Assembly: GCF_009757775.1 (NCBI RefSeq)
Contig: NZ_RHLK01000001.1
Coordinates: 630,551-694,550 of the forward strand
Source: Paenibacillus lutrae
Lineage (GTDB): Bacteria; Bacillota; Bacilli; Paenibacillales; NBRC-103111
Length of the DNA stretch: 64,000 nt
Reading direction: 5' to 3'
Under the pieces are notes generated by a model that searched no databases, was not told where the DNA came from, and saw nothing but the letters and a program-made list of their open reading frames with translations. The position numbers and the translations under genes are program-made. Shown in pieces: positions 1 through 8,921 of this stretch (the stretch's first letter is position 1; each line of letters starts with the position of its first letter).

Positions 1-935
1 ACACTCATGGCATTCACAAACACTTCACAAAGCTCAACAGATATGGGCTCCGCCCCGTTTAGAATCATACGGATGCTTGATAAATCCCAGTCAGAAGCAG
101 AAGCCGGTTTATATTGATCCAAGAAAAATTTGTAACCGAAGTTGGGCGAACAGATTTGAGTGGCCCTGTGCTCGGATGCTTTTTTAAGCCATAAAGACGG
201 GCGCCTGATAAAAAGTGCCGTAGGCATAATCAATTGTTTGGCATCCGCAATGAGACACGTTAAATGAAAGGCAATCAGTCCAAGATCATGCGTGAGAGGC
301 ATCCATCCCAGATAAATATCCTCCGGGCTCATTCCGGTTTGATGCGCAATATCCCTAATATTGAAAACCAAGTTCTCGTGGGTCAGCATAACGCCTTTGG
401 GATCACCTGTTGATCCTGATGAAAACTGGATGAAAGCCAGATCTTCAGGCTTAGATACATGAAACATCCCTTTATTGTTACAGGTATAATCAAGTTTCTG
501 ACTTGAAATAGTCTCCTTTTTAACAAGTTCAAAAGAATCTATCAGGTTATGCTGCCGAGAATATTTTTCCAGCTGCTCCAATACTTTGTCATCGGCAACC
601 ATAGAAGGGCGCGACAGTGTGTTCCAAATTCTAAACAGTTTCATTTTGTGCTCATCATTATTCCCGATACTTACAGGAACAGGAACGATCCCCCCGAGTA
701 GACAGGCCCAAAACACAGTTAGAAAGGTATGATTGTCGTCAATCTGCATAAGAAGCTCATCACCGGCTTGTATTCCGTTTTCCTGCAATTGGTAGAGTAC
801 CTTTGACGCATGCTCCAGGAGATTCCCGTAGGATATGTATTCTTCTTGCTTATCACCGGCGATAAAAGTGATTCCGTTGCGATCTCGTTCTGCTCTTTCT
901 TGAATAATTTCAATTAAGGTCTGAAAATGCTCCAA
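1..935 (-). CDS. Fatty-acyl-AMP ligase / adenylation enzyme, N-terminal part (truncated by window edge)
   Basis: The frame opens at a TTG (933-935) preceded by GAGGAGAG and stays open to position 1, giving about 311 residues; the 3' end is outside the window. The translation carries the AMP-binding core signature FSSGSTGDPKGVML and later LNGAEPIS, both typical of ANL adenylating enzymes. The stretch LGWMPLTHDLGLIAF is characteristic of fatty-acyl-AMP ligases and of the FAAL loading modules of lipopeptide or polyketide synthases. Such enzymes activate a fatty acid as acyl-AMP and hand it to an acyl carrier protein. The start of the protein is at the 5' end of its transcript, so any partner genes (ACP, PKS, NRPS) would lie left of the window. 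A stand-alone acyl-CoA synthetase is less likely but cannot be excluded from the N-terminal half. Confidence 0.85.
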   Translation of the reverse strand, partial: MEHFQTLIEIIQERAERDRNGITFIAGDKQEEYISYGNLLEHASKVLYQLQENGIQAGDELLMQIDDNHTFLTVFWACLLGGIVPVPVSIGNNDEHKMKLFRIWNTLSRPSMVADDKVLEQLEKYSRQHNLIDSFELVKKETISSQKLDYTCNNKGMFHVSKPEDLAFIQFSSGSTGDPKGVMLTHENLVFNIRDIAHQTGMSPEDIYLGWMPLTHDLGLIAFHLTCLIADAKQLIMPTALFIRRPSLWLKKASEHRATQICSPNFGYKFFLDQYKPASASDWDLSSIRMILNGAEPISVELCEVFVNAMS

Positions 936-1621
936 TCTGATCTCTCCTCAATGCCAAGTATGATGATTTACTGTGCATCCTGCGCCATACAACTTCACAA
1001 AAACGGCTGCCTTCTTAAACGGTAAATACGCATGAACTCCTCCAATTCTTTTCGTCACCTTCTTTAAAACATTACTTATGCGTCATCTCGTCTTTAATAG
1101 GTAATTCTACAAATTTTAACATTGAAGAATTTTACAAATAATTAAAATTTTAATATTATAGTTAATTTAACTAACTATAAAATTGTTGCCCAATTATGTC
1201 TATACTGAAAAATGTCGAATAATGATTTTTTTTATAAAGTTATGGTTAAGGTACTTTAATAAGACAACACTTTACATTGTTTTCAATATTGTCACATTAT
1301 ATTTAACTAGAATTAATATTAAATGCGCATTATTTCAAAAAAATAATCTCAATATTCAAGCCTGCTCTCCTTTCCGCATAACTTGACTCATTACTTAAAG
1401 GGGTTTTATTTTTCTTTACATCCATAATGCCTTTTAAATCAACATTTGAATATACCAATACAACCTTTACCTTTAAAAACATAAAAAATATTTAATAACT
1501 GTAAAAATATTGATTAACAAGGAATCCTTATGAGGCAAAGTAAATCTTATACAATGCGGAATCTATCCAAGCTATTCGTTCATATCCTGTTATTACTGTG
1601 CTTGATATAGGAGGAGAGGAA
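936..1621. other. AT-rich divergent intergenic region
   Basis: About 690 bases between the divergent FAAL-type gene and the DUF2935 gene, clearly richer in A and T than the flanking genes. It must hold the promoters of both genes. I see one strong inverted repeat (1156-1180, listed separately) and no convincing protein; the longest open frame (67 codons at 1183-1386, plus strand) has low-complexity Ile/Leu/Phe-rich content and no ribosome binding site. Confidence 0.6.
1156..1180. repeat. 9-bp perfect inverted repeat in the promoter region
   Basis: TTATAGTTA at 1156-1164 and its exact complement TAACTATAA at 1172-1180 are separated by 7 bases. The AT-rich arms and lack of a following T-run argue against a terminator. 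The position, about 220 bases upstream of the FAAL-type start, fits an operator for a dimeric regulator, which is an inference. Confidence 0.4.
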
Positions 1622-2440
1622 ATGGCTGACGTGTTTGTTTCTCGTTCCTTAGAGGAAATACGGTTTTGGTCCCGCATTATGAAAGAACATTCCTTCTTCA
1701 TACGGTTAGGTTTTAGATGCGAGGATACCCAGTTGATCAATGAGGCCAATTATTTTTATCGTACATTCGAGACTATTGAGCAAAGAGCCCTTTCTTTTTC
1801 AGAAGAAACAGACCCGGCAACCATAGGAGCTTTTAACCAGGAAGTACATACTGCCGTGTCACATATTTGGGTTTTCAAAAGAAAAGTGCTGGGTTTAATC
1901 CTGACCTGCCAGCTTCCCGGTGGAACGAATTTCCCCCTCTTAGTGGATCATATCAGCAGGGAAGCAAAATATTTCCGGAATCGGCTGGAGGAATTGAATC
2001 AAGGGAAGCTCGAACCCCTTCCCGATGCCATTATTGATGAGAATGTATTTTTCTTGCGCATTATGGCCGACCATGCCAAATTCATCGGGCATCTTCTGGA
2101 TCCGTCCGAACGGAAATTGGTAGAACAAGCGCGGGACTTTAGCCATGATTTTGACGATTTACTCTATCAGGCCAGAGATTTGGATTCAATGCGCCCCCAA
2201 TCTCAGACCGCTCCCTTATTAACTCAATTCCTGGATCAGAATAAAGTTTCTGTTAAATCACTAAAGGACTTTAAGAAAACGGCAAGAGATTTAATTGAGC
2301 AATGTAAAATTAAGAGTATCATTCATCCTTTACTCGCAGATCACGTATTCCGTGAAGCAGAAAGGTTCCTGGAGATCATCGAGATGTTCGAAAGATCATT
2401 GACAGGAACCGCCAGCCGTACTCCTATAATTCATCACTAG
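1622..2440 (+). CDS. DUF2935 family protein
   Basis: The protein (272 residues from the chosen start) matches the DUF2935 family of Firmicutes: two similar all-helical halves, each opening with a motif like LEEIRFWSRIMKEHSFFIR (residues about 8-26) and, in the second half, DENVFFLRIMADHAKFIGHL. Each half ends in a His-containing LADHxxREAERF/LVDHISREAKYF segment. The regularly placed Glu and His residues resemble a di-metal or heme-type four-helix bundle, but the function is not established. The ATG at 1622 is preferred over an upstream GTG at 1598 because AGGAGG (1609-1614) sits 7 bases before it. The gene stands alone and is followed by a hairpin. Confidence 0.85.
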   Translation: MADVFVSRSLEEIRFWSRIMKEHSFFIRLGFRCEDTQLINEANYFYRTFETIEQRALSFSEETDPATIGAFNQEVHTAVSHIWVFKRKVLGLILTCQLPGGTNFPLLVDHISREAKYFRNRLEELNQGKLEPLPDAIIDENVFFLRIMADHAKFIGHLLDPSERKLVEQARDFSHDFDDLLYQARDLDSMRPQSQTAPLLTQFLDQNKVSVKSLKDFKKTARDLIEQCKIKSIIHPLLADHVFREAERFLEIIEMFERSLTGTASRTPIIHH

Positions 2441-2464
2441 ATCATTCGATATTCCACCACAACA

Positions 2465-2491
2465 AAACCACCACGAAATATGTGGTGGTTT
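2465..2491 (+). terminator. Hairpin after the DUF2935 gene
   Basis: AAACCACCAC and GTGGTGGTTT form a 10-bp stem around GAAATAT, 24 bases after the stop codon. The T-run after it is short, so termination may be weak; it also lies 90 bases beyond the stop of the convergent permease gene. Confidence 0.6.
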
Positions 2492-2580
2492 CAATCATTG
2501 GATATTCAAAAGCATCATGAGACAAGGGGACTCGCATCCAGCTTCATGACCTTGTTATACATGAGCGTTATGTGATGTTC

Positions 2581-3660
2581 TTACATTTGTTCCCATCGTT
2601 GTTTGAAGAAGAGGATGTATACTTTACTGACGATAATTTTGATGATCATATAGAGCGGGATAATTAACAGGATCCCTATAATGCCGGCTAAATCACCGCC
2701 GACCAGTACCAGTACGATTGTCGTGAGCGGATGAATATCCAGCTGTTTGCCGAATACATAGGGCGCTATGAGATTATCTTGGATCTGCTGAGACAAGAAG
2801 ATAATAACCAAGGCCCACAAAGCTGTTGCAGGGGACTCCAGGAATCCGATAATCAGAATCGGCACTGAGGAAAGCAAAGCCCCGATGAACGGGATAAAAT
2901 TCATGATCACGGCCACAATCGTAAGCAGTAAAGCATACGGTAAGCCAATGAGCAGGAATCCCAGGAACATCAATACCCCGAGCGCTAAATTTATTAATAA
3001 TCTGCCTACAATAAAGCCGCTGAGCGAACGGTCAATTTCAGAAATAACTTCTGCAGCATCATTGTGAAATCTTTTGGGTGTAAAGCTTATTAGTTTATCA
3101 CGAAGGCTGCCCTTCTCCTTCAGCATATAGAATAAACTGATCGGGAAAATAAATAAAACAATGGCGATATTCGAAACGACGGAAACCAGTCCGGTAACAT
3201 AACCGGTCAAGAAGGTAAAGCCCTTATTCAAATAGTTCGTCAGCTGCGTTAACGGGCTCACGTCTTTCGGCAGAAAATCCGCCAGGAACCCGCTTCTCTC
3301 CAGCTCGGCGAGCTTCTCGCTTAGAGAGGTGATTAAATCTGGAGCATTATTAAGCAAATTAATCAGCTGCACACGCAGAGATGGCCAGACACCGATAATA
3401 AAACCTGCCAAGATCACGGAAATTACCAGATAGATGATTAGAATAGCCAGCGTTCTATTTATTTTTTTGCGCTCCATTTTGTTCACAAGAGGAAGCAGCA
3501 AGTAGTAAAAGAACACCGACAGCATCAAAGGTACGGTTACAATCGTAATGGTGGATAATAGCGGCTTAAAGATGAAATTAACACGCGAACCCAAGTAGAT
3601 GATACCCAGAACGAGGATAACAGCTACACATAATTTTATAAATGAATTGAGCTTGAACAC
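2581..3660 (-). CDS. AI-2E family transporter (PerM/YtvI-like permease)
   Basis: A 359-residue polytopic membrane protein. Hydrophobic segments occur near residues 7-27, 30-55, 70-95, 155-178, 215-250, 255-280 and 300-345, the usual layout of the AI-2E family. The diagnostic C-terminal block is visible (VIMNFIPFIGALLSSVP around residue 240, then PLTTIVLVLVGGDLAGIIG). Members include the B. subtilis YtvI, YueF and YrrI permeases; some export autoinducer-2 and others act as Na+/H+ antiporters, so the substrate here is unknown. The start is GTG (3658-3660) behind GGCGGGG. The gene is monocistronic and convergent with the DUF2935 gene. Confidence 0.88.
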   Translation of the reverse strand: MFKLNSFIKLCVAVILVLGIIYLGSRVNFIFKPLLSTITIVTVPLMLSVFFYYLLLPLVNKMERKKINRTLAILIIYLVISVILAGFIIGVWPSLRVQLINLLNNAPDLITSLSEKLAELERSGFLADFLPKDVSPLTQLTNYLNKGFTFLTGYVTGLVSVVSNIAIVLFIFPISLFYMLKEKGSLRDKLISFTPKRFHNDAAEVISEIDRSLSGFIVGRLLINLALGVLMFLGFLLIGLPYALLLTIVAVIMNFIPFIGALLSSVPILIIGFLESPATALWALVIIFLSQQIQDNLIAPYVFGKQLDIHPLTTIVLVLVGGDLAGIIGILLIIPLYMIIKIIVSKVYILFFKQRWEQM

Positions 3661-4255
3661 ATCTTCCCCGCCTTTTTCTTATAATTGTTTGTAGAGTTGT
3701 CTGTAGTTTTTAACCAGACGCATGCAATCTAAAACCTATATTTTATGTATTTTTTTACCATACAACTAGCTGTATTCCCCTTTCCATTTTATTTTGAACG
3801 TTTCCCTAGCAGAGCCGCTTCCAGTATCCCCGCTGAACCTAACCTGCCAATTCTGCCCTGCCGGTGCGGGAACTCTTTAGAATTGCAAATTCCCATTCCT
3901 TACCAATTGCCCTGCCAGTACTTCCGATTACCCGGCTGAGTCTGTCGGATACGTGCCGCGCAGTCGGACACTCTATTCAAAATACGGCCAACTAGACCCA
4001 TCGGTTCCTGGAAATGTTCTGAAATGGTCAAGAGAGCTGCCACCAGGCAGCTCTCTTGATTTTAAGCTCTTGCTTCATGTTAGCTAAGTATCGGCACCAG
4101 CTTGGCGTTTTAAACTTACTCCAATGAAGTATGTTCGAAATACGTTTACTGATTGTTCATAAACGCAGCACCGTTGAGCCCATGCCAAACAGAACGACCA
4201 AGCTCGACCAACTGTACGTCTTACAGATGTTTCTTGGTCAGCGCACGCGATAACC
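3661..4255. other. Intergenic region with an orphan 13-bp hairpin
   Basis: No supported gene. The clearest element is a perfect hairpin at 4029-4058: CAAGAGAGCTGCC, loop ACCA, GGCAGCTCTCTTG, followed on the plus strand by ATTTTAAG, which reads as a terminator for a plus-strand transcript although no plus-strand gene precedes it. A 33-codon minus-strand frame ending near 3905 has no good ribosome binding site. The AI-2E permease promoter must be near 3670-3760. Confidence 0.5.
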
Positions 4256-4279
4256 AAAAACCGTCAGCTCTGCGGACGG
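4256..4279 (-). terminator. Rho-independent terminator after hpaB and the small ORF
   Basis: On the minus strand CCGTC and GACGG pair around CGCAGAGCT and are followed by TTTTTGGTT. It lies 27 bases beyond the stop of the small minus-strand ORF at 4306-4416 and about 155 bases beyond the HpaB stop, so it probably ends that transcript. Confidence 0.6.
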
Positions 4280-4305
4280 CTGGCAGCCCCGAACCCTCTG
4301 ACTCC

Positions 4306-4416
4306 TTATACAGGTTCGGTCTCTTTGCCGTTAGTCAGAATATTATCTTCCAGAACAGCGAATTTATCGCCATATTCCTTAATGATATGAAAGTGAGGGT
4401 GCCTTCTCTTCACCAA
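4306..4416 (-). CDS. Possible small protein (about 36 aa) downstream of hpaB
   Basis: A minus-strand frame that begins 16 bases after the HpaB stop and ends just before a terminator. Its sequence (…RRHPHFHIIKEYGDKFAVLEDN…) has ordinary amino-acid composition and codon use, unlike the other frames here. The only starts are TTG (4414-4416) or GTG (4411-4413), with a poorly spaced GAAGAG ahead, so translation may depend on coupling to hpaB. I do not recognise the family. It may instead be the remaining C-terminus of a decayed gene. Confidence 0.35.
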   Translation of the reverse strand: MVKRRHPHFHIIKEYGDKFAVLEDNILTNGKETEPV

Positions 4417-4432
4417 CTCTTCATTTAATAAA

Positions 4433-5881
4433 TTAAGACAGGAAGTCCTTTACCCGTCTTTTGAACGCTTCCCTGCCTGGATAGCCGTTATACAAACGAT
4501 TGTTGACCGTAGAGGAATTACCGAAGAAGAACCGTTCATAGATCGTCTGTCTGCCGCCAAAAGCGCTGACACTCAGTTCCCACCCCAGTCTGGACAGCTG
4601 TACATTTCCTTTAGCATTCAGGTCAATGCCTTTCAGATAAGTGTTTAGCTGTCCGCTTATTTCGGTGTCGAAATCCTTTTCATCGGGGATCATGATCAAG
4701 CCGCTTGCGCCTATTAATTGAATAATTTCAATCATGCGCGGGTATATTTTCGGGAAATAAGCATTCGCGGCAAGCAGCGGCTTCCGGTCAGGAAGCATAC
4801 TCCCCCAACGATCGCGGGCAGCCCCCTTCTCTGCCGCAAGCTGCAGCGCCTTGAGTGTCTCCAGTGCGACAATTACTTCCGTCACTTTCTCGATTACATG
4901 CGCATGACTATCCAGACCAGCCGCTTCAACCATCGTTTCTATCGTCCCGAGCAAAAACTCCGTTTTGGCGATGTTCTTACACATAATCTGCGTACTGGTG
5001 TGGGTATGAAACCGGCTTTCGTCAACCAGTTTAAACAACATGTTCTCATCACCGCAAATGAATACCCGGTCCCAGGGGATTAGAGCCTCATCGAAAATAA
5101 CCAGCGTATCCATCTCTTCAAACCGGGAGCTTAGAGGGTAATTATAGGCGGACTCTCCCCCGACGAAGCTTTCTCTGCATACGTACCGGATTCCGGGAAG
5201 ATTGCTCGGCGCGGCAAAAGCAAATGCAAATGGGCTATCCTCAGCCCCTCCCGAAGGAAACGGCGCGGGCAGCACAAGAATTTCATCCGATGTAGCCCCT
5301 TGCGTGTCTAACAGAAAAGCGCCCCGGATTACAATGCCGTCTTTATTCTTATCCACTACACGGGCTGCTGCCGGTTCTTCAAAAGTTCTTAAAAAGGTTT
5401 CTACCCTGCCCGCTTTCGGCTGAATAAACACATGTGATAGAGTGATATCATTGTCCCGGCAGTACTCATAGTATTTTCTTAAGTTTGAGGCATACCGGGG
5501 GTTTTTCTCTTCCAAAAGCCCGCACGCCGCCGAGAATGCCATAAGGGCTGTATTCATATAATCGGGTGCACGGCCCAAAAAACCGTGATGCTTATACGCC
5601 CATGCCTGCATCATTTTTCTTCGTGAAGCGAGATCACGCTTCGTCTTGGGCTGCATGAAAGAGAGTCCGGCGGGATCGCCTGTCAGCGGTGAAGAGTAAG
5701 TCATTACAGCCTTCCATTTATCCTCCTGCTGCATATCATACATAGAAGCTTGAGTCCCCATAAGACCCTTGAAAGCTTTATGCTCCGATATTTTTCCTTC
5801 CACCTGTTCCCCTGCAATCCGAATGTCCGGCAAGTTATCATCTATCCGCTGAAGATACTGCTCTCCGTTTTTAATGGGCAT
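4433..5881 (-). CDS. hpaB: 4-hydroxyphenylacetate 3-monooxygenase oxygenase component (HpaB family)
   Basis: A 482-residue protein of the two-component FADH2-dependent aromatic hydroxylase family (HpaB, B. subtilis YoaI). The N-terminal part has the family motif MTYSSPLTGDPAGLSFMQP-like block at about residues 60-80, and the middle shows FIQPKAGR near residue 150 and the C-terminal half helical bundle for flavin (FDTEISGQLNTYLKG). It hydroxylates a phenol at the ortho position using reduced flavin from a separate reductase; no HpaC-type reductase is encoded nearby, so it must come from elsewhere. The ATG at 5881 follows GAGGAGG. The gene is followed by a small ORF and terminator, and upstream by an AraC-type regulator on the same strand that could control it. 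Natural substrate is unproven. Confidence 0.88.
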   Translation of the reverse strand: MPIKNGEQYLQRIDDNLPDIRIAGEQVEGKISEHKAFKGLMGTQASMYDMQQEDKWKAVMTYSSPLTGDPAGLSFMQPKTKRDLASRRKMMQAWAYKHHGFLGRAPDYMNTALMAFSAACGLLEEKNPRYASNLRKYYEYCRDNDITLSHVFIQPKAGRVETFLRTFEEPAAARVVDKNKDGIVIRGAFLLDTQGATSDEILVLPAPFPSGGAEDSPFAFAFAAPSNLPGIRYVCRESFVGGESAYNYPLSSRFEEMDTLVIFDEALIPWDRVFICGDENMLFKLVDESRFHTHTSTQIMCKNIAKTEFLLGTIETMVEAAGLDSHAHVIEKVTEVIVALETLKALQLAAEKGAARDRWGSMLPDRKPLLAANAYFPKIYPRMIEIIQLIGASGLIMIPDEKDFDTEISGQLNTYLKGIDLNAKGNVQLSRLGWELSVSAFGGRQTIYERFFFGNSSTVNNRLYNGYPGREAFKRRVKDFLS

Positions 5882-6052
5882 TGTCCAGTCGCCTCCTCGA
5901 GCTTATGATACAGTATTCGGATATAGACGACTTGGCATGAACGGATACCTATCAGACTGATTTTGGAAAACAAATCTTATGGACCGGACAGATCGGACAA
6001 GTTTACGATCGACAAAATACAATATTCGCCGATCTCCTCAGCTGGCAGCGTC

Positions 6053-6077
6053 AAAAAAGATGAGGGAATTCTCCCCC
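6053..6077 (-). terminator. Weak terminator candidate after the AraC-type gene
   Basis: On the minus strand a GGGGGA/TTCCCTC imperfect hairpin is followed by ATCTTTTTTG, 20 bases past the stop of the AraC-type gene. The stem is short. Confidence 0.4.
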
Positions 6078-6097
6078 ACCTTTTGACCTTCGAATTC

Positions 6098-6970
6098 TTA
6101 TTTTCTTTTCACAACCGGTATCCATATTTCGCTTCTAAAATTCGGTGATGTTATCTCCTTGCTCTCGTTCCATAATATCTCGGGTCCTTCCTCCAATTCA
6201 TATGTCGAAGACGGGAACCATTCCGAAAATATACGTCCCCAAATTTCCTGCAACGTCTCGGGAAAAGGTCCCACTGCCTCGAATACAGCCCATGTCAGCG
6301 CCGGTACTTCAAGCGAGGCCAGATCTTCCGGACACGGCTGAGCCGAAGCCACGCCGATATAATGGTCAAGTTCTCCATGTTCGAGCCGCCCTTCTGAGAA
6401 ATTAAGGGATGCACTGATCAATCCCGGCGGCTCCATATCCGAAAGCTGCTTAAGCCTGTGGATCTTGGCTTCATCCAGACTTTGCCACATTAATGTAATC
6501 TCGGGATTCACTCCATGGTAGATCAGCGGGACTCTTTTTTTAAGGCCGATGATGCGAAAGGGCTCTTTATCTACAATCCGATAGTTCATTTCACTTCCTC
6601 CTTGTATCGTGAGTTGGAAGGTCATTCGCGGATACGCTTTTAAAGATGAGCTTCGATTTCTAGCCTCCGACGGAGTAACTCCATGCAGGCTATGAAAAGC
6701 ACGGGTAAAAGAGTCCGGTGACGTATAACCGTATTTCACAGCTATATCTATGATCCTGCTCCCCGGGTTATTAAGCTCAAACGCTGCCAGTGTGAGGCGC
6801 CTGCGGCGGATATACTCCGAGAGAGAGACACCGGCCAGGAAAGAAAACATACGCTTGAAATGATATTCCGAGCATAACGCCTGCCTGGCAACCTCTTTGA
6901 AATCAATCTCATCCCCAAGATTCTCTTCTATATAGTTCATTGCCCCGTTCATCCTCTTAAGCAAATCCAT
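6098..6970 (-). CDS. AraC family regulator with GyrI-like effector domain
   Basis: 290 residues from the chosen start. Residues 1-105 are two helix-turn-helix units of the AraC/XylS type (…[19 protein letters not shown]… and …[19 protein letters not shown]…GVTPSEAR). Residues about 120-290 match the GyrI-like small-molecule-binding domain seen in Rob, B. subtilis YdeE and BltR-like regulators. This architecture usually senses lipophilic or aromatic compounds and activates transport or detoxification genes. The ATG at 6968-6970 is preferred over 6994 because GGAAGG lies 9 bases ahead. Its target is unknown; the neighbouring hpaB is an obvious candidate, as inference from position. Confidence 0.88.
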   Translation of the reverse strand: MDLLKRMNGAMNYIEENLGDEIDFKEVARQALCSEYHFKRMFSFLAGVSLSEYIRRRRLTLAAFELNNPGSRIIDIAVKYGYTSPDSFTRAFHSLHGVTPSEARNRSSSLKAYPRMTFQLTIQGGSEMNYRIVDKEPFRIIGLKKRVPLIYHGVNPEITLMWQSLDEAKIHRLKQLSDMEPPGLISASLNFSEGRLEHGELDHYIGVASAQPCPEDLASLEVPALTWAVFEAVGPFPETLQEIWGRIFSEWFPSSTYELEEGPEILWNESKEITSPNFRSEIWIPVVKRK

Positions 6971-7078
6971 GTGAATGACCTTCCTTTTACTCATACAATA
7001 GCAGGAATCCTATAGATCGATCCGACATTCCGTGCACCGTTCTGCAGGGTTCTCCTTTCATAGAGAGACTATTTTCTG

Positions 7079-7390
7079 TTAAAGATTGCGCCGTCTGGAG
7101 GGTCTTAGCATAAGCAAACCGATTGCAAGACTAACCATACTAACCGCCCAAAGGATACCAAGCCAAGCGATAGTTAAGGAGTTCTCAATTGAACTGGTGT
7201 AAGCCCTTGTCACCAGCAATTGTATCCAGCTCCATGCACACCAGAAAAACAGGAGCAAATGCGTTAAAATCCAGCCATATCCGGCTTTTCTGTACTTGAA
7301 TATCAGTCCTATCACCAGAACCAGAAGCGCCCCAATTACAATAATAAGGCCAACTTGTAATAAGGTTGTGACTTCTTCCTCCATTGACAT
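7079..7390 (-). CDS. Small membrane protein, three predicted transmembrane segments
   Basis: About 103 residues with hydrophobic segments near 10-32, 40-60 and 72-95 and a positively charged C-terminus (RPSRRR). No family recognised. The start at 7388-7390 is chosen because GGAG lies 9 bases before it; a start at 7399 would put the same GGAG almost on the codon. It lies 135 bases downstream of the PepSY gene on the same strand and may be cotranscribed with the SbnA/MFS/PepSY operon, but there is no direct evidence of a joint role. Confidence 0.6.
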   Translation of the reverse strand: MSMEEEVTTLLQVGLIIVIGALLVLVIGLIFKYRKAGYGWILTHLLLFFWCAWSWIQLLVTRAYTSSIENSLTIAWLGILWAVSMVSLAIGLLMLRPSRRRNL

Positions 7391-7525
7391 GCTAACCATC
7401 TCCGTTTCATCGGAAGATTATTTCTGTTGCTACTGGTTAGACGTGCAGTCCGGAATTTAGTTGCATCCGCTTAATATGCCCCCGGCAGACTGGACATCAG
7501 AAAACCAAGGCATCACATCCCGACT

Positions 7526-8890
7526 TTAAGCGGATAAGTCATCCTTGACCTTGCGGACACGCCTGATGACAAGCCAGTCGATCGCCAGTACGGCAAGCAG
7601 TGAAACACCCACCAGCGGAAAGAAAATTCCGAAGCCGATCACGATGATCGCAATACTTTTGTAAAACTTGCGTTCTTTGGGCCGGGCAGGAGCTCCCAGC
7701 CGGCCCGCCGGCTTGCGTTTCCACCACATAATCACGCCAGACAGGGAGATGCCGATCAACCCCATACATGCGATGGCTCCCAGTATCTGATTAGGCAGGC
7801 CGAAATAGCGCCCTTCATGAAGGGCAATGCCGATTTCAATGGCTTGCGCGAGCGGTCCGTAATTGGCAAATCTCAAATCTGCCAGAATCTCACCGCTGTA
7901 CCGGTCAATATGAAGCGTGGCCTGATCTTTGGGGAACTTAGGGAATACAGCAACGGTATATACCCCCTTATCCCCTTGCGGCATTGTAATCGTATAACCG
8001 CTGTGTACGCTGCTGCCCTCAACTGTACGCATGACTTCTTCCACCGGAATTGTCGGCGTACCGTGTGAAGCACCCGACTGAGGCACAGGCATGTTCCCGG
8101 CTGCCCAGGGAACGTCGGCAACAGCTTTTGCAGGAAGAGAAGACTTAGGGACATTGTCCCAGAGCTGCGCCGGGTACCCGGTTTGTGTCGAAAGGGCTAT
8201 CCGGCTCAAATTGTCTCCCCATACACCTGACCAGGGAAGGCCGGTCATAATGAGCAACACAATGCCAAGCGACAGCCACATCGCAGGAACGGCATGCAGA
8301 TCACGCCAGAATATTCGTTTGTTATTCGAAAACCTCGGAAGGAATGTGCCGAATATGGATTTGCTGTCACGCGGCCACCACAAATACAAGCCTGTCACGA
8401 GAAGGATGATTGCCCAGCAGGCTGCAAGCTCAATGATCCGGTCCCCTATCTTGCCTATGAGCAGTTCGCCATGCAGCTTTTTAATGATTTGCATGAATTG
8501 GCTGCTTTCTTGCTGGGACCCGAGAATAGCTCCGGTATATGGATTAACGTAGACGATAAGCGCTTCCTCACCAAGCTTAATACCGACCTCGGATGAACGG
8601 TCAGGTTCATCGGAAGGCCGGAATTTGACGATGTCCGCCTCCGGATAACGCTCCTTCACCAGAGCGATCTGATTGCTTGCCGGCAGGGGCATCTGCTGCC
8701 CGGCTTGAACGACATACAAATTCTTATACAGGATGGGCTCAATCTGAGGCTTGAACAAATAGATCAAGCCGGTTATTGCAAGCAGGATCAGCAGAGGGGC
8801 AAATATAAGGCCTGCATAGAAGTGCCAGCGCCAGATCGAGCGGTACAGCCTGTTTTCTTTTCCTGTCGATGGTTTAAGTTCCAAGATCAT
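7526..8890 (-). CDS. PepSY-associated membrane protein (PiuB-type, iron-related)
   Basis: About 454 residues with the PepSY_TM architecture: a first transmembrane helix near residues 25-45 after the RSIWRWHFYAGL motif, PepSY-type extracytoplasmic domains, a second helix pair near 150-175 and 205-230, and two C-terminal helices ending before RRVRK. The motif RIFWRDLHAVPAMWLSLG and ALHEGRYFGLPNQ are typical. Members often accompany siderophore uptake and are thought to act as ferric-siderophore reductases or in heme/flavin electron transfer; the exact reaction is not settled. The ATG at 8888-8890 lies very close to AGGAGG, so a TTG two codons downstream (8882-8884), 7 bases from the same Shine-Dalgarno, may be the real start. 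It is 31 bases after the MFS gene and probably in that operon. Confidence 0.82.
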   Translation of the reverse strand: MILELKPSTGKENRLYRSIWRWHFYAGLIFAPLLILLAITGLIYLFKPQIEPILYKNLYVVQAGQQMPLPASNQIALVKERYPEADIVKFRPSDEPDRSSEVGIKLGEEALIVYVNPYTGAILGSQQESSQFMQIIKKLHGELLIGKIGDRIIELAACWAIILLVTGLYLWWPRDSKSIFGTFLPRFSNNKRIFWRDLHAVPAMWLSLGIVLLIMTGLPWSGVWGDNLSRIALSTQTGYPAQLWDNVPKSSLPAKAVADVPWAAGNMPVPQSGASHGTPTIPVEEVMRTVEGSSVHSGYTITMPQGDKGVYTVAVFPKFPKDQATLHIDRYSGEILADLRFANYGPLAQAIEIGIALHEGRYFGLPNQILGAIACMGLIGISLSGVIMWWKRKPAGRLGAPARPKERKFYKSIAIIVIGFGIFFPLVGVSLLAVLAIDWLVIRRVRKVKDDLSA

Positions 8891-8921
8891 TCCTCCTCTT
8901 CTTTGTGTGTTTGTTAACAAG

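Noticed and set aside
1183..1386. 67-codon plus-strand open frame in the AT-rich region
   Set aside because: No ribosome binding site, low-complexity hydrophobic composition, expected by chance in AT-rich DNA.
3745..4428. Two plus-strand open frames upstream of hpaB
   Set aside because: Protein-unlike composition and no Shine-Dalgarno; the second lies opposite a better minus-strand frame and terminator.
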